Of a DNA stretch of 64,000 nucleotides, positions 1 to 9,032 are shown in pieces; the first letter of the stretch is position 1, and each line of letters opens with the position of its first letter. A program made the translations under genes and the position numbers. A model generated the notes under the pieces. The model was not told where the DNA came from. It saw nothing but the letters and a program-made list of their open reading frames with translations, and did not search any database. The stretch is from Sporotomaculum syntrophicum. GTDB lineage: Bacteria > Bacillota > Desulfotomaculia > Desulfotomaculales > Desulfallaceae. Where the stretch lies: positions 220,459-284,458 of the forward strand of contig NZ_LSRS01000005.1 of NCBI RefSeq assembly GCF_009932395.1. Reading direction: 5' to 3'.

Positions 1-1122
<1,122 letters not shown>

Positions 1123-1202
1123 GATTATTCGGTAGTCGGTGATAGAGTTACCTTAGCTAAACTAAAACTTGCTTGGCTGTACAGTTTTGAGGGAACAATA
1201 AG

Positions 1203-1231
1203 TTGACACAAGGTGCCTGGCACCGTTAAAT
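1203..1231 (+). promoter_or_regulatory. Possible promoter with dyad spacer in the 23S-5S spacer
   Basis: A perfect -35 hexamer TTGACA (1203-1208) is followed after 17 nt by TTAAAT (1226-1231, 4/6 to TATAAT). The spacer almost entirely consists of a palindrome, GGTGCCTGGCACC (1212-1224). This could give separate transcription of 5S rRNA. The palindrome also resembles small dispersed repeat motifs seen in other Firmicutes, so a repeat origin is possible. The promoter call is inference. Confidence 0.35.
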
Positions 1232-1266
1232 TAACTTATTTACCTTATACAATAGTATATATAGTT

Positions 1267-1457
1267 TTCCGGTGACCATACTGGAGAGGATACACCCGTT
1301 CCCATCCTACCCCTCCAGGGCATACCCCTTCGGGGCATAGGCACTCGAACACGGAAATTAGGCTCTTCGACTTGTGCCCGATAGGGTAGGCCGATGGTAA
1401 TTGGGCTTGTCCTTGCTGTGTGCCCCGTAGGGGTAGGAGAGTAGGTAGTTGCCGGAA
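1267..1457 (+). rRNA. 5S ribosomal RNA with three internal expansions
   Basis: Helix I is intact: TTCCGGTGAC (1267-1276) pairs with GTTGCCGGAA (1448-1457). The conserved core words are all present in order: the helix II strands (1281-1288 with CTCTTC at 1363-1368), CGAACACGG (1346-1354), CCGATGGTA (1391-1399) and AGAGTAGGT (1438-1446). Between them lie extra sequences of about 38 nt (1308-1345, in loop C), about 18 nt net (1369-1390, before CCGATGG) and about 21 nt net (1413-1437, helix IV/loop D). The gene is about 191 nt instead of about 115-120. Expanded 5S rRNAs have been described in some Clostridia and haloarchaea, so function is plausible. However, the helix IV 3' strand is not obvious, so a damaged copy cannot be excluded. 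Confidence 0.85.
1306..1437 (+). repeat. Four copies of an 18-bp motif inside the 5S gene
   Basis: The 5S expansions consist of one motif, approximately CCTACCCCTACGGGGCAC. Forward copies are at 1306-1323 and 1322-1338. Reverse-complement copies are at 1374-1390 and 1420-1437. Segment 1323-1337 is the reverse complement of 1421-1435 at 14 of 15 positions, and 1306-1313 is exactly complementary to 1430-1437. Each copy is also nearly self-complementary (CCCC-loop-GGGG). They could therefore form local hairpins or pair with each other. Confidence 0.75.
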
Positions 1458-1551
1458 TTATTTTTCATATCATCAGAGCTAATATGCTTTTGCGCCAGTA
1501 TATCAATTGCCGGGGAATACAATAGAATAAAATAGGATTAATGTAAACAAC

Positions 1552-1582
1552 AACCCTCTGGTTTTTTGCCGGAGGGTTTTAT
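1552..1582 (+). terminator. Rho-independent terminator of the rRNA operon
   Basis: The stem ACCCTC...GAGGGT with inner CTGG/GCCGG-type pairing and a T-rich loop is followed by TTTTAT. It lies about 95 nt after the 5S gene, as expected for the end of an rRNA operon. Confidence 0.75.
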
Positions 1583-1962
1583 ATTCCCCCTAATGATGTC
1601 TATGACTTATTTAATCTGACTGCTGGATTTTACCAAAGCCTATCACCTTATGCCGTTCACAATGCTTCCATTCCTTTGGATGGTTTTTTAATGGGCTTAT
1701 CTATATGGAAGCTAAAGTTATCTTACCAGATGCTCGGCATATTTTTATCAATGGTCTCACTTGTAGTCCTGACTGGTTAATGATAAAAGTTAGTGTTATA
1801 TGCATTAAATTAAGACGTGCTGTAGGCAGGAAAGCGATAGCGTTTAATTGAAAAAGTATAATAGAAAATTTAAAAGGTATGTACGTCATAAATCATATCG
1901 AGGTTTGGCAGGTAATATCATAAGTCATTTTGTCTTAAATTAATTAGAAGGAAGGGAGCAGT
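1583..1962. other. Gene-free interval between rRNA operon and enoyl-CoA hydratase
   Basis: I see no supported gene here. A 48-codon frame on + (1705-1851) and a 62-codon frame on - (1701-1889) overlap each other. Neither has a Shine-Dalgarno site or a recognisable motif. The last 20 nt contain the ribosome site for the next gene. Confidence 0.5.
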
Positions 1963-2748
1963 TTGGAATATAAAAATTTAAGGCTCGAAAAAGACGGTAA
2001 TATTGCCGTAATTACATTAAACCGTCCGGAAGTGCGCAATGCCCTGAATCCCCCTATGTGGGAGGAGATACATTATGCCATTCGGGATTGCGACCTTGAT
2101 AAGGATGTGCGGGTGGTTATCATAACGGGAGCAGGTGGTATCGCCTTCGCCTCTGGTGCTGATATCCGTATTTTAAAGGATTTCGATACCCGGGAAGTAT
2201 TAGAATTTGAGGTTCTTATCCAGGGTTCGCTAAATGAGGTGGAGAACCTCGATAAGCCTGTTATTGCCGCCATTGACGGTTTTGCTTTGGGCGGCGGCTG
2301 TGAATTAGCTCTGGCATGTGATATCAGAATTGCCACCAACCGTTCCAAGCTGGGTTTCCCGGAAGTAAACCTTGGCTTGATACCCGGGGCCGGTGGTACC
2401 CAGAGATTGCAAAGGCTTGTAGGGATTGGTAAGGCCAAGGAATTGATTTTTACCAGTGATGTCATCAGTGCCCAGGAAGCTAAAGAACTCGGCATGTTGA
2501 ATAAAGTTGTGGAAAAAACTGAAGACTTATTGCCGGCTGCCAAAGCAATGGCCGAAAAGATCATAGCTAAAGGCCCGATGGCGGTCAGTTTGGCAAAAGC
2601 GGCTATTAATATGGGTGCCAATACGGATCTTAACTCGGGTCTATTAATTGAAAAATTCGCTTCAACAATTGCTTTTTCCACCGAGGATCGTTATGAAGGT
2701 ACGACCGCTTTTATTGAAAAACGCAAGCCAATTTTTAAAGGTAAGTAA
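1963..2748 (+). CDS. Enoyl-CoA hydratase/isomerase (crotonase) family protein
   Basis: This 261-aa crotonase is full length for the family. It hydrates a trans-2-enoyl-CoA to 3-hydroxyacyl-CoA in fatty-acid or butyrate-type metabolism. The oxyanion-hole motifs ASGADIR and GFALGGGCELA are present. Both glutamates used by true hydratases are there: Glu in GGGCELAL and Glu in GFPEVNLG. The start is TTG at 1963, placed behind GAAGGAAGGGAG. It is not next to other beta-oxidation genes, so the physiological substrate is open; it could be a crotonase (Crt) or a general enoyl-CoA hydratase. Confidence 0.88.
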   Translation: MEYKNLRLEKDGNIAVITLNRPEVRNALNPPMWEEIHYAIRDCDLDKDVRVVIITGAGGIAFASGADIRILKDFDTREVLEFEVLIQGSLNEVENLDKPVIAAIDGFALGGGCELALACDIRIATNRSKLGFPEVNLGLIPGAGGTQRLQRLVGIGKAKELIFTSDVISAQEAKELGMLNKVVEKTEDLLPAAKAMAEKIIAKGPMAVSLAKAAINMGANTDLNSGLLIEKFASTIAFSTEDRYEGTTAFIEKRKPIFKGK

Positions 2749-2820
2749 GCAGACAATCGTGTTAAAATAAAATAGTAGCAGTTACGGCTATTAAATGTTT
2801 TGTTTGGGGGAGTGAATCAA

Positions 2821-3366
2821 ATGGGCATATACCAATTTGAAGGTAAAAAACCGACCATCGGTAAAGGTACATATGTACATCCCGATGCTACCATTATCGG
2901 CGACGTGACCATTGGAGAGGGCTGTTATATTGCTGCAGGGGCATGTCTCCGGGGTGACTGGGGCGCTATTGAAGTCGGGGCCGGCTCGAATATTCAAGAA
3001 AACGCGGTTGTTCACGTCTTTCCTGAGAAGAAGGCTACTCTGGGGCAGCGGAGCCATATCGGGCATGGTTCCATTCTGCACACACCCACGCTGGGGGAAC
3101 ATGTTTATGTGGGCATGGGGACCATTATTATGGATTACGCGGAAATTGGTGAGGGATGCTGCATTGGTGCCGGGGCATTGATACTGGAAAAAATGATTAT
3201 TCCGCCATTTAAGCTGGTCGTAGGGGCGCCCGCGAAAGTTGTGGCAGATATTAATGAGGCCAAGCGCAAAGCTTTGGATGGCGCTACTGCCTATTACCAG
3301 GCTCTGCCACCCCGCTGCCACCAGGGTATGATCCAGGTGACTCTGGAGGAGTGTATGGCTGAATAA
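2821..3366 (+). CDS. Gamma-carbonic anhydrase-like hexapeptide-repeat protein
   Basis: This 181-aa left-handed beta-helix protein carries repeated [LIV]G-x4 hexapeptides, for example THPDATIIGDVTIGE-type turns and IGHGSILH. The family (YrdA/PaaY/CaiE-like gamma-carbonic anhydrases) forms trimers that bind a metal at interfaces through three histidines. Matching histidines are visible in VVHVF, RSHIGHG and GHGSILH. The ATG at 2821 follows GGGGGAG by 8 nt; an upstream in-frame TTG at 2800 has no site. Substrate and carbonic anhydrase activity are not provable from sequence. A terminator follows. Confidence 0.85.
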   Translation: MGIYQFEGKKPTIGKGTYVHPDATIIGDVTIGEGCYIAAGACLRGDWGAIEVGAGSNIQENAVVHVFPEKKATLGQRSHIGHGSILHTPTLGEHVYVGMGTIIMDYAEIGEGCCIGAGALILEKMIIPPFKLVVGAPAKVVADINEAKRKALDGATAYYQALPPRCHQGMIQVTLEECMAE

Positions 3367-3408
3367 CCGGGGTTGGGAACGCAAAAGTAATTTAGGCTGT
3401 ACCTATAA

Positions 3409-3436
3409 AATGCTCCTTTAACGGGGGCATTTTTTG
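3409..3436 (+). terminator. Terminator after the gamma-carbonic anhydrase-like gene
   Basis: AATGCTCC, a TTTAAC loop and GGGGGCATT are followed by a run of T (3429-3435). The hairpin ends the short crotonase/hexapeptide-repeat transcript. Confidence 0.75.
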
Positions 3437-3463
3437 GAGCTTTTCATCAATGGTCTTACCAGT

Positions 3464-3493
3464 TTGCCTAATCTAAAATAAATGTGCTAAAAT
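3464..3493 (+). promoter_or_regulatory. Sigma-A-type promoter candidate for nadE
   Basis: TTGCCT (3464-3469), an 18-nt spacer and TAAAAT (3488-3493) lie directly after a terminator and about 40 nt before the nadE start. Confidence 0.5.
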
Positions 3494-3533
3494 AACACGT
3501 GCATGTGTATAGACTTCGATGGAGGGTAAAATT

Positions 3534-4262
3534 ATGCTGATTAGCGATCTGGTTAAACAAATCGAGGATTGGCTGCATAAATTAGTTAAAGATACTGCTG
3601 TTAAGGGCTTTGTGCTCGGGCTGAGCGGTGGTATTGATTCTGCGGTGGCCGCGGCGCTGTGCCGCAATGTTTGCCCCAAGACCACCCTGGGTATCATTAT
3701 GCCCTGTTATAGTCATTCCGAGGATGAGGAGCATGCCGAGCTGCTGGCTAAAGCTATAGACATTGAGTATACAACGGTGCGGCTGGAGAAACCCTTCGAT
3801 GAAATGGTGCAATTGCTGACCGGTGCAGCCTATGACCCGGGGAAAAAGGATATGGCCATTGCTAATCTTAAGCCCCGGCTACGCATGGCCACTCTTTATT
3901 ATTTTGCCGCCCAGAGACATAGCTTGGTGGTGGGCACCGGGAATCGCAGTGAACGCACCGTGGGCTACTTCACCAAACACGGAGATGGCGGGGTAGATTT
4001 ACTGCCACTGGCTAATTTGGTAAAAAAACAGGTGGTGGAAATGGCCAGGCTTCTCGATATTCCGGCTGCGATTATTGATAAGCCGCCTTCTGCCGGTTTA
4101 TGGGAGGGGCAGACTGATGAAAATGAAATGGGTATTTCCTATGAGGAATTAGATAAATATATTTTGACAGGACAGGCTGACGATCGGGTGAGAAAAATTG
4201 TTGATGACCTGGCTATGAAGAATCTGCATAAAAAGCAGCTGCCGGCTATACCTCCACTATAA
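3534..4262 (+). CDS. nadE: NAD(+) synthetase, NH3-dependent
   Basis: This 242-aa N-type ATP pyrophosphatase makes NAD from deamido-NAD, ATP and ammonia. The PP-loop SGGIDSAVAAA lies near residue 35. The synthetase signatures GTGNRSERTVGYFTKHGDGG and PSAGLWEGQTDENEMG are both complete. There is no N-terminal nitrilase/glutaminase domain, so it is the ammonia-dependent short form. The ATG at 3534 sits 7 nt behind GGAGGG; an in-frame ATG at 3519 would overlap that ribosome site and is rejected. It begins a new transcript after a terminator and may run into yebC. Confidence 0.96.
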   Translation: MLISDLVKQIEDWLHKLVKDTAVKGFVLGLSGGIDSAVAAALCRNVCPKTTLGIIMPCYSHSEDEEHAELLAKAIDIEYTTVRLEKPFDEMVQLLTGAAYDPGKKDMAIANLKPRLRMATLYYFAAQRHSLVVGTGNRSERTVGYFTKHGDGGVDLLPLANLVKKQVVEMARLLDIPAAIIDKPPSAGLWEGQTDENEMGISYEELDKYILTGQADDRVRKIVDDLAMKNLHKKQLPAIPPL

Positions 4263-4299
4263 AACATTTTCCGAACATGATTTAAAGGAGATGAATTAG

Positions 4300-5037
4300 A
4301 TGTCAGGGCATTCTAAATGGTCAACTATAAAAAGAAAGAAAGCCAAAGTTGATTCTGCGCGGGGAAAGGTTTTTACCAGATTAGCAAAAGAAATAATTGC
4401 CGCTGCCAGGCAGGGCGGCGGTGACCCGGAAGCTAATTTGCGCTTAAAAAACGCTATTGCCAAAGCCAAAGAGGTTAACATACCTAACGATAACATTCAG
4501 CGGGCGATAAAACGGGGCACCGGTGAACTGGGCGGTGCCAACTTTGAAGAATTAACTTATGAGGGTTACGGCCCTGGTGGTGTGGCTGTGATGGTGGACA
4601 TTATGACTGATAACCGTAACCGCACCGCCGGTGAATTAAGGCATTTGTTCTCCAAATACGGCGGTAACCTTGGTGAAACCGGCTGTGTTTCCTGGATGTT
4701 TGATGCCCGTGGGGTACTAGTTGTCGATAAGGGCGATTTGCAAGTTGATAGTGATGAGCTTTTACTCACTGCCCTTGACGCCGGGGCGTTAGATGTCAAG
4801 GAGGAGGACGACACCTTTGAAATTATCACTGAGCCGGATGCTATAGAACAGGTGATGGAAACACTGGCGGTGGAAGGTATAAAAGTCAGTGATTCTGAGG
4901 TAACTAAAATCCCCCAAACTACGGTGATGATAACCGGCAGCCAACAAGAGCAAATGCTCAAGCTCATGGACATACTAGAGGATCATGACGATGTGCAGGA
5001 GGTTTTTGCTAATTTTGATATAGTAGATGAGGAATAG
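4300..5037 (+). CDS. yebC: YebC/PmpR family protein (TACO1-like)
   Basis: At 245 aa this is the typical length of the YebC family. The protein begins with [19 protein letters not shown] and contains the diagnostic [21 protein letters not shown] stretch (residues about 29-50) and the [12 protein letters not shown] segment. Family members have been described as DNA-binding regulators and, more recently, as translation factors that relieve ribosome stalling; this sequence does not decide between these. The ribosome site is AAGGAGATG. It sits upstream of the bofC-ruvCAB cluster, as in many bacteria, but a strong terminator separates them. Confidence 0.95.
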   Translation: MSGHSKWSTIKRKKAKVDSARGKVFTRLAKEIIAAARQGGGDPEANLRLKNAIAKAKEVNIPNDNIQRAIKRGTGELGGANFEELTYEGYGPGGVAVMVDIMTDNRNRTAGELRHLFSKYGGNLGETGCVSWMFDARGVLVVDKGDLQVDSDELLLTALDAGALDVKEEDDTFEIITEPDAIEQVMETLAVEGIKVSDSEVTKIPQTTVMITGSQQEQMLKLMDILEDHDDVQEVFANFDIVDEE

Positions 5038-5071
5038 GTTGCTATGTTATAGCAACCTATGTTATTTTTTT
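5036..5071 (+). terminator. Terminator overlapping the yebC stop codon
   Basis: A perfect 10-bp stem AGGTTGCTAT/ATAGCAACCT with a 3-nt loop (5036-5058) is followed by a T-rich tract ending in TTTTTTT. The stem starts inside the yebC stop codon. Confidence 0.85.
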
Positions 5072-5177
5072 ACATGAATATGGCAATAATCCTTTTAGCA
5101 TGCTAATAGCCAGAAAAATATTTAAGTCTTTCTGGCTGAAAGATAAAGAGGCTATAAACAAATGAAGGAGTATTACC

Positions 5178-5795
5178 ATGTTTAAGAAAATATATACTAT
5201 GCTAGCAGCCGCTCTAGCAGTATTTTTAATTGCCACAACAGTATATGTTACATTAACTTCAGTGAGTAACCCGGCCATGAAGCCAGTACTCACCGGAGAA
5301 AGGGTAGAGCCATTAATCCAGTCTACCACCACCATACGCCAGGAGAATAAATACACCGCTTGTGGTGATGTAGAGGTGTATTACCGGGGTCCGGCCAAGC
5401 GTGATTTAGTCGGTCTGGATGAAAACCGGTTGCGTCTAAAGTACCCTCAGCAGGAGGGTTGGGCTGTTGCTGTAGAAGGTGACGAGGTGGTGATTACTCG
5501 ACAGATCGACGGCCTGTGTGGTATGCACAGAGAATATAGACATTTAGGCATTCATGAAGGGCAGCTGGCAGTTTACCAGGGACCGCTGGGTCATGATGAA
5601 GTATTATTGCGAATAGAGACAGGCATTAATATTAACTGTTTGCCGGAATCGTTTTTAGATAAGCTGAACAAGAGCGATACTTATGCAAATTTAAATGCTG
5701 ATGAGCAGCTTGAGCTTCGTAACGCTATTGAGTTTACAGATGAGCAAGCACTCAACGCCTTGCTGGAAAATTTTGATGAATATAGCGATTCTTAA
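5178..5795 (+). CDS. BofC C-terminal-domain-like protein
   Basis: This 205-aa protein has one N-terminal membrane anchor (about residues 5-28) and a predicted extracytoplasmic body. The central part, with LCGMHREYRHLGIHEGQLAVYQGP, resembles the C-terminal domain of BofC, the forespore protein that restrains the SpoIVB signalling protease in Bacillus. Clostridia often carry a BofC-like gene immediately before ruvC, as here. The N-terminal BofC domain is not evident. The C-terminus is acidic and helical (residues about 165-205). The ATG at 5178 follows GAAGGAG. The role in checkpoint signalling is inferred. Confidence 0.75.
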   Translation: MFKKIYTMLAAALAVFLIATTVYVTLTSVSNPAMKPVLTGERVEPLIQSTTTIRQENKYTACGDVEVYYRGPAKRDLVGLDENRLRLKYPQQEGWAVAVEGDEVVITRQIDGLCGMHREYRHLGIHEGQLAVYQGPLGHDEVLLRIETGININCLPESFLDKLNKSDTYANLNADEQLELRNAIEFTDEQALNALLENFDEYSDS

Positions 5796-5865
5796 GTAGA
5801 ACGGTCGTTGTGATAAACCTAGCAGTGTGTTAATATTTACTAAACTTCAGATGCGGAGTGATTTA

Positions 5866-6351
5866 ATGCGTGTTTTGGGGGTAGACCCCGGAATCGCCAT
5901 TGCCGGTTACGGTATTGTTGACTATGCCGGAAATAGTTTTAGCCCGGTGGACTATGGTTGCATAAGGAGCGGGGCGGGTATGCTACCGCACCTTAGGCTT
6001 AGTAAATTATTTAGCGAACTAACTAATTTGATAGTTAAATATCGTCCCCAGTGTTTGGCTGTAGAGGAGTTGTTTTTTAACCGTAACGTGCGTACGGCCA
6101 TGTCGGTAAGCCAGGCAAGGGGTGTAATTTTACTTGCAGCCGCTTTGGAGGATTTAGCAGTATATGAATACACCCCTTTACAGGTGAAACAGGCTGTAGT
6201 TGGTCGTGGACGAGCAGATAAACAACAGGTGCAGTATATGATTAGGATTATACTCAATTTACCGGCTATTCCTAAGCCTGATGATGTAGCAGATGCGCTG
6301 GCTGTGGCGGTTTGTCATATCAATAACTACAGTAATATAGTTATAAAATAA
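5866..6351 (+). CDS. ruvC: Crossover junction endodeoxyribonuclease RuvC
   Basis: RuvC resolves Holliday junctions by paired nicking as a Mg-dependent homodimer. The 161-aa chain carries the four acidic catalytic positions: Asp in GVDPGIA near residue 7, Glu in CLAVEELFF, and the two Asp of [10 protein letters not shown] near the C-terminus. The chosen ATG at 5866 is preceded by GCGGAGTG and gives the standard [10 protein letters not shown]-terminus; the in-frame start 39 nt upstream has no site. It is the first gene of ruvC-ruvA-ruvB. Confidence 0.96.
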   Translation: MRVLGVDPGIAIAGYGIVDYAGNSFSPVDYGCIRSGAGMLPHLRLSKLFSELTNLIVKYRPQCLAVEELFFNRNVRTAMSVSQARGVILLAAALEDLAVYEYTPLQVKQAVVGRGRADKQQVQYMIRIILNLPAIPKPDDVADALAVAVCHINNYSNIVIK

Positions 6352-6399
6352 ATCTATGATGATTTAATGTTCAGCAGTATGATAGGTGGCGACATTGTA

Positions 6400-7014
6400 A
6401 TGATCGCGTTTTTAAGGGGTGCTTTGGCAAGCGTGGAAGCTGAGGCAGTTGTGCTTGATGTGCACGGTGTGGGCTATAGAGTTAACGTAACAGCTGCTTG
6501 TGCCGCTAAATTGTCCGGCCAGGTTAATCAGGAGGTTGCTTTACATACGCATTTGATCGTCCGGGAAGATGACTTGCAGTTATATGGATTCTTTAGTACC
6601 GATGAGATCAATGTTTTTCTGCTCTTGCTTGGCGTTAACGGGGTGGGACCGCGGGCCGCTTTAGCTGTTTTATCTCATTTAACGCCTCATGGGCTGGTAC
6701 GGGCTGTAACCCTGGAGGATCTATCGGTACTGACCAAAGTGCCGGGTGTGGGTAAAAAGATTGCTCAGCGCATTGTTCTCGAATTAAAGGATAAATTTGA
6801 AAAGTTAACTATACAATCGGCTGAAATGCCTGCTATACCGGTTAAAGCAGCAGATGTTATAGATGACGCCCTTGCCGGCCTTTTAGCACTGGGCTATGGT
6901 GCCGGTGAAGCCCGGGATGCTGTGCAGCGCGCGATGGAGTCAACGTTGGGCCAACAGGCCGGTGTCGCTCAATTAATCAAACATGCCCTGCGTTTATTGG
7001 ATAAAGCCAAGTAG
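6400..7014 (+). CDS. ruvA: Holliday junction branch migration protein RuvA
   Basis: RuvA tetramers bind four-way junctions and load the RuvB motor. The 204-aa protein has the N-terminal OB fold beginning MIAFLRG, the two helix-hairpin-helix motifs (LLGVNGVGPRAALAVL and LTKVPGVGKKIAQRIV, about residues 70-125) and the C-terminal RuvB-binding domain (ALAGLLALGYGAGEARDAV). The ATG at 6400 follows AGGTGGCGA and matches the family N-terminus; the earlier ATG at 6367 would add 11 atypical residues. It lies 48 nt after ruvC. Confidence 0.96.
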   Translation: MIAFLRGALASVEAEAVVLDVHGVGYRVNVTAACAAKLSGQVNQEVALHTHLIVREDDLQLYGFFSTDEINVFLLLLGVNGVGPRAALAVLSHLTPHGLVRAVTLEDLSVLTKVPGVGKKIAQRIVLELKDKFEKLTIQSAEMPAIPVKAADVIDDALAGLLALGYGAGEARDAVQRAMESTLGQQAGVAQLIKHALRLLDKAK

Positions 7015-7092
7015 TTATACATATTTGTTAAACATTGCCTAAGGTTTAGTAAGCTTAAGGGAGGAACGGGCTTTGCGTGTCCGGGATATAGT

Positions 7093-8124
7093 ATGGGGGA
7101 TTTAAATCAAGACAGAATAATAACAGCGGCCATCAGGGAAGAGGATGCGGATAACGAGGTCAATTTACGGCCACGTAAGCTTAGTGAATATATAGGTCAA
7201 AATAGGGTTAAAGAGAATATTGGGATATTTATTCAAGCCGCTCTGCAGCGCGGTGAAACTTTGGACCATGTACTATTATTTGGGCCACCCGGTTTGGGTA
7301 AAACAACGCTGGCTAATATTATTTCCAATGAGCTGGGGGTAAACCTGCGCACCACTTCCGGTCCGGCTATTGAAAGACCTGGAGATTTAGCGGCTATTTT
7401 AACCAATTTGCAGCAGGGCGATGTGTTATTTATTGATGAGATACACCGGCTCAGCCGTACGGTGGAAGAAATACTTTACCCGGCGATGGAGGACTTTGCC
7501 CTGGATATTATCATTGGCAAGGGACCCGGGGCGCGTTCCATAAGAATTGAATTGCCTCGCTTTACCTTGATCGGTGCTACTACCAGGGCAGGTTTAATGA
7601 CCTCCCCCTTAAGAGACCGGTTTGGCGTGATAAGCAGGCTGGACTATTATCAAACTGCTGACTTGGTAACAATTATTACCAGGGCCGCCAAAATTATGGG
7701 CGTGGTGATTGATAACGGCGGGGCGGAGGAAATCGCTCGCCGGTCCCGGGGCACTCCACGCATTGCCAATCGCTTGCTGAAACGGGTGCGAGATTATGCC
7801 CAGGTCAAAGCTGACGGAATAATTACCCTGTCTGTGGCCACCGAGGCACTGGAGTTTTTTGAAGTAGATCCACTAGGACTGGATCAAGCTGACCGTAGAG
7901 TGTTATTGGCTGTGATTACCAAGTTTGCCGGTGGTCCTGTTGGAGTGGAGACCATTGCTGCCGCTACCGGTGAGGAGGCGGGCACGGTGGAGGACGTTTA
8001 TGAACCCTATTTGCTGCAGTTGGGTCTGCTGGCCCGCACCCCGCGCGGTCGTGTGGCTACACCTGCGGCTTACCGGCACTTGGGGGTAACCATGCCTGTG
8101 CCTAAACAGCCTACGTTGTGGTAA
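7093..8124 (+). CDS. ruvB: Holliday junction branch migration helicase RuvB
   Basis: The AAA+ hexamer drives branch migration with RuvA. The 343-aa chain has Walker [13 protein letters not shown], Walker [11 protein letters not shown], the RuvB-specific [13 protein letters not shown] and [18 protein letters not shown] segments, and the C-terminal winged helix ([17 protein letters not shown]). The only usable in-frame ATG (7093) lies 29 nt after the GGGAGGAA ribosome site, too far for direct use. A ten-codon TTG-started frame (7073-7105) sits at the right distance and overlaps the ruvB start, which suggests translational coupling. That coupling is inference. Confidence 0.97.
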   Translation: MGDLNQDRIITAAIREEDADNEVNLRPRKLSEYIGQNRVKENIGIFIQAALQRGETLDHVLLFGPPGLGKTTLANIISNELGVNLRTTSGPAIERPGDLAAILTNLQQGDVLFIDEIHRLSRTVEEILYPAMEDFALDIIIGKGPGARSIRIELPRFTLIGATTRAGLMTSPLRDRFGVISRLDYYQTADLVTIITRAAKIMGVVIDNGGAEEIARRSRGTPRIANRLLKRVRDYAQVKADGIITLSVATEALEFFEVDPLGLDQADRRVLLAVITKFAGGPVGVETIAAATGEEAGTVEDVYEPYLLQLGLLARTPRGRVATPAAYRHLGVTMPVPKQPTLW

Positions 8125-8140
8125 TAAAGGAGAAAATGGC

Positions 8141-8707
8141 ATGAAAATTCTTTTGCATACCTGTTGCGGCCCATGTACTATTTATCCACTGCAAAAGTTA
8201 AGGGACGGTAACCATGAGGTATGTGGCTATTTCAATAATCCTAATATCCATCCTTATACTGAATGGCTAAAAAGAAAAGACACTCTGCTGAATTATGCCC
8301 GGGACAATGATTTCAAAATCATTGTGCATGAGGCCTATGATTTGGAGAGTTATCTGCGGGAAGTGGTACATCGGGAGAGCGTGCGCTGCCGGTATTGCTA
8401 TACCATGCGCCTGCGACAAGCGGCCAAGATAGCGCGACGGGGTAAGTTTGATGCTTTTAGCACTACTTTGCTGGTCAGCCCCTTCCAAAAACATGACTTA
8501 ATTGCTGAAATTGGCGAAGCGATGGGTAAAGAAGCGGGTGTTCCCTTTTATTACGAGGATTTCAGGCCCGGTTATCGGAAGGCTACGGAAATATCCCGGT
8601 CCCTCAGCATGTACAGGCAGCAGTATTGTGGCTGTATATACAGCGAAAGAGACCGTTATGACAAGGAATATAAAAGTAAAACCAAAACTGGAGGGGAACC
8701 AGTATGA
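8141..8707 (+). CDS. queH: Epoxyqueuosine reductase QueH
   Basis: QueH (formerly DUF208) reduces epoxyqueuosine to queuosine in tRNA and is the non-B12 alternative to QueG. The 188-aa chain starts MKILLHTCCGPCTIYPL with the conserved Cys-Cys and CxxC-type pair, and carries further cysteines in RCRYCYTMRL and QQYCGCIYSERDR that bind the iron-sulfur/metal sites. It lies 16 nt after ruvB and upstream of queA and tgt, so three queuosine genes share one cluster. The start ATG follows AAAGGAG. Confidence 0.94.
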   Translation: MKILLHTCCGPCTIYPLQKLRDGNHEVCGYFNNPNIHPYTEWLKRKDTLLNYARDNDFKIIVHEAYDLESYLREVVHRESVRCRYCYTMRLRQAAKIARRGKFDAFSTTLLVSPFQKHDLIAEIGEAMGKEAGVPFYYEDFRPGYRKATEISRSLSMYRQQYCGCIYSERDRYDKEYKSKTKTGGEPV

Positions 8708-8928
8708 ATTCCTTGGCAGATTTGGGAAAAGTTATTTTAATACTAGGTTTTTTTATGGTAGTTACCGGAGGTCTTTTGATGCTGGCGGGCAAAATTCCCG
8801 GACTGGGCAGACTGCCGGGTGATATATTTGTGCAGAGAGGCAATTTTACTTTTTATTTCCCGGTGATTACCATGATCATTGTCAGCGTTGTACTAACTCT
8901 GCTGCTCAACTTGCTTTTCAGAAAGTGA
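8704..8928 (+). CDS. DUF2905 family small membrane protein
   Basis: The 74-aa protein has two hydrophobic segments, about residues 9-29 and 50-70. Between them is the family word GLGRLPGDIFVQRGNFTFYFP, which defines DUF2905. Its function is unknown. The ATG overlaps the queH stop in an ATGA arrangement with the ribosome site GGAGGGG inside queH, so it is translationally coupled. It is common in Firmicutes and other bacteria near ruvB, queA and tgt. Confidence 0.88.
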   Translation: MNSLADLGKVILILGFFMVVTGGLLMLAGKIPGLGRLPGDIFVQRGNFTFYFPVITMIIVSVVLTLLLNLLFRK

Positions 8929-9032
8929 AGCTATTTTTATATTATTGCGGAACATTACTCGCAAATAGAAGGAAATAATTTATTTGTGTCGAACTTTCCA
9001 CGATATGGTTAGGCGGGGGAGGTTCTTTTTTT

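Noticed and set aside
1701-1889. 62-codon frame on the - strand (and a 48-codon frame on +, 1705-1851)
   Set aside because: No ribosome site and no recognisable motif, and the two frames overlap each other in A/T-rich intergenic DNA.
2073-2681. 202-codon antisense frame within the enoyl-CoA hydratase gene
   Set aside because: The sense strand is an unmistakable crotonase; the antisense frame is a codon-bias shadow without a start site.
2791-3384. 197-codon antisense frame opposite the hexapeptide-repeat gene
   Set aside because: Shadow of a real gene; it crosses intergenic DNA without family motifs.
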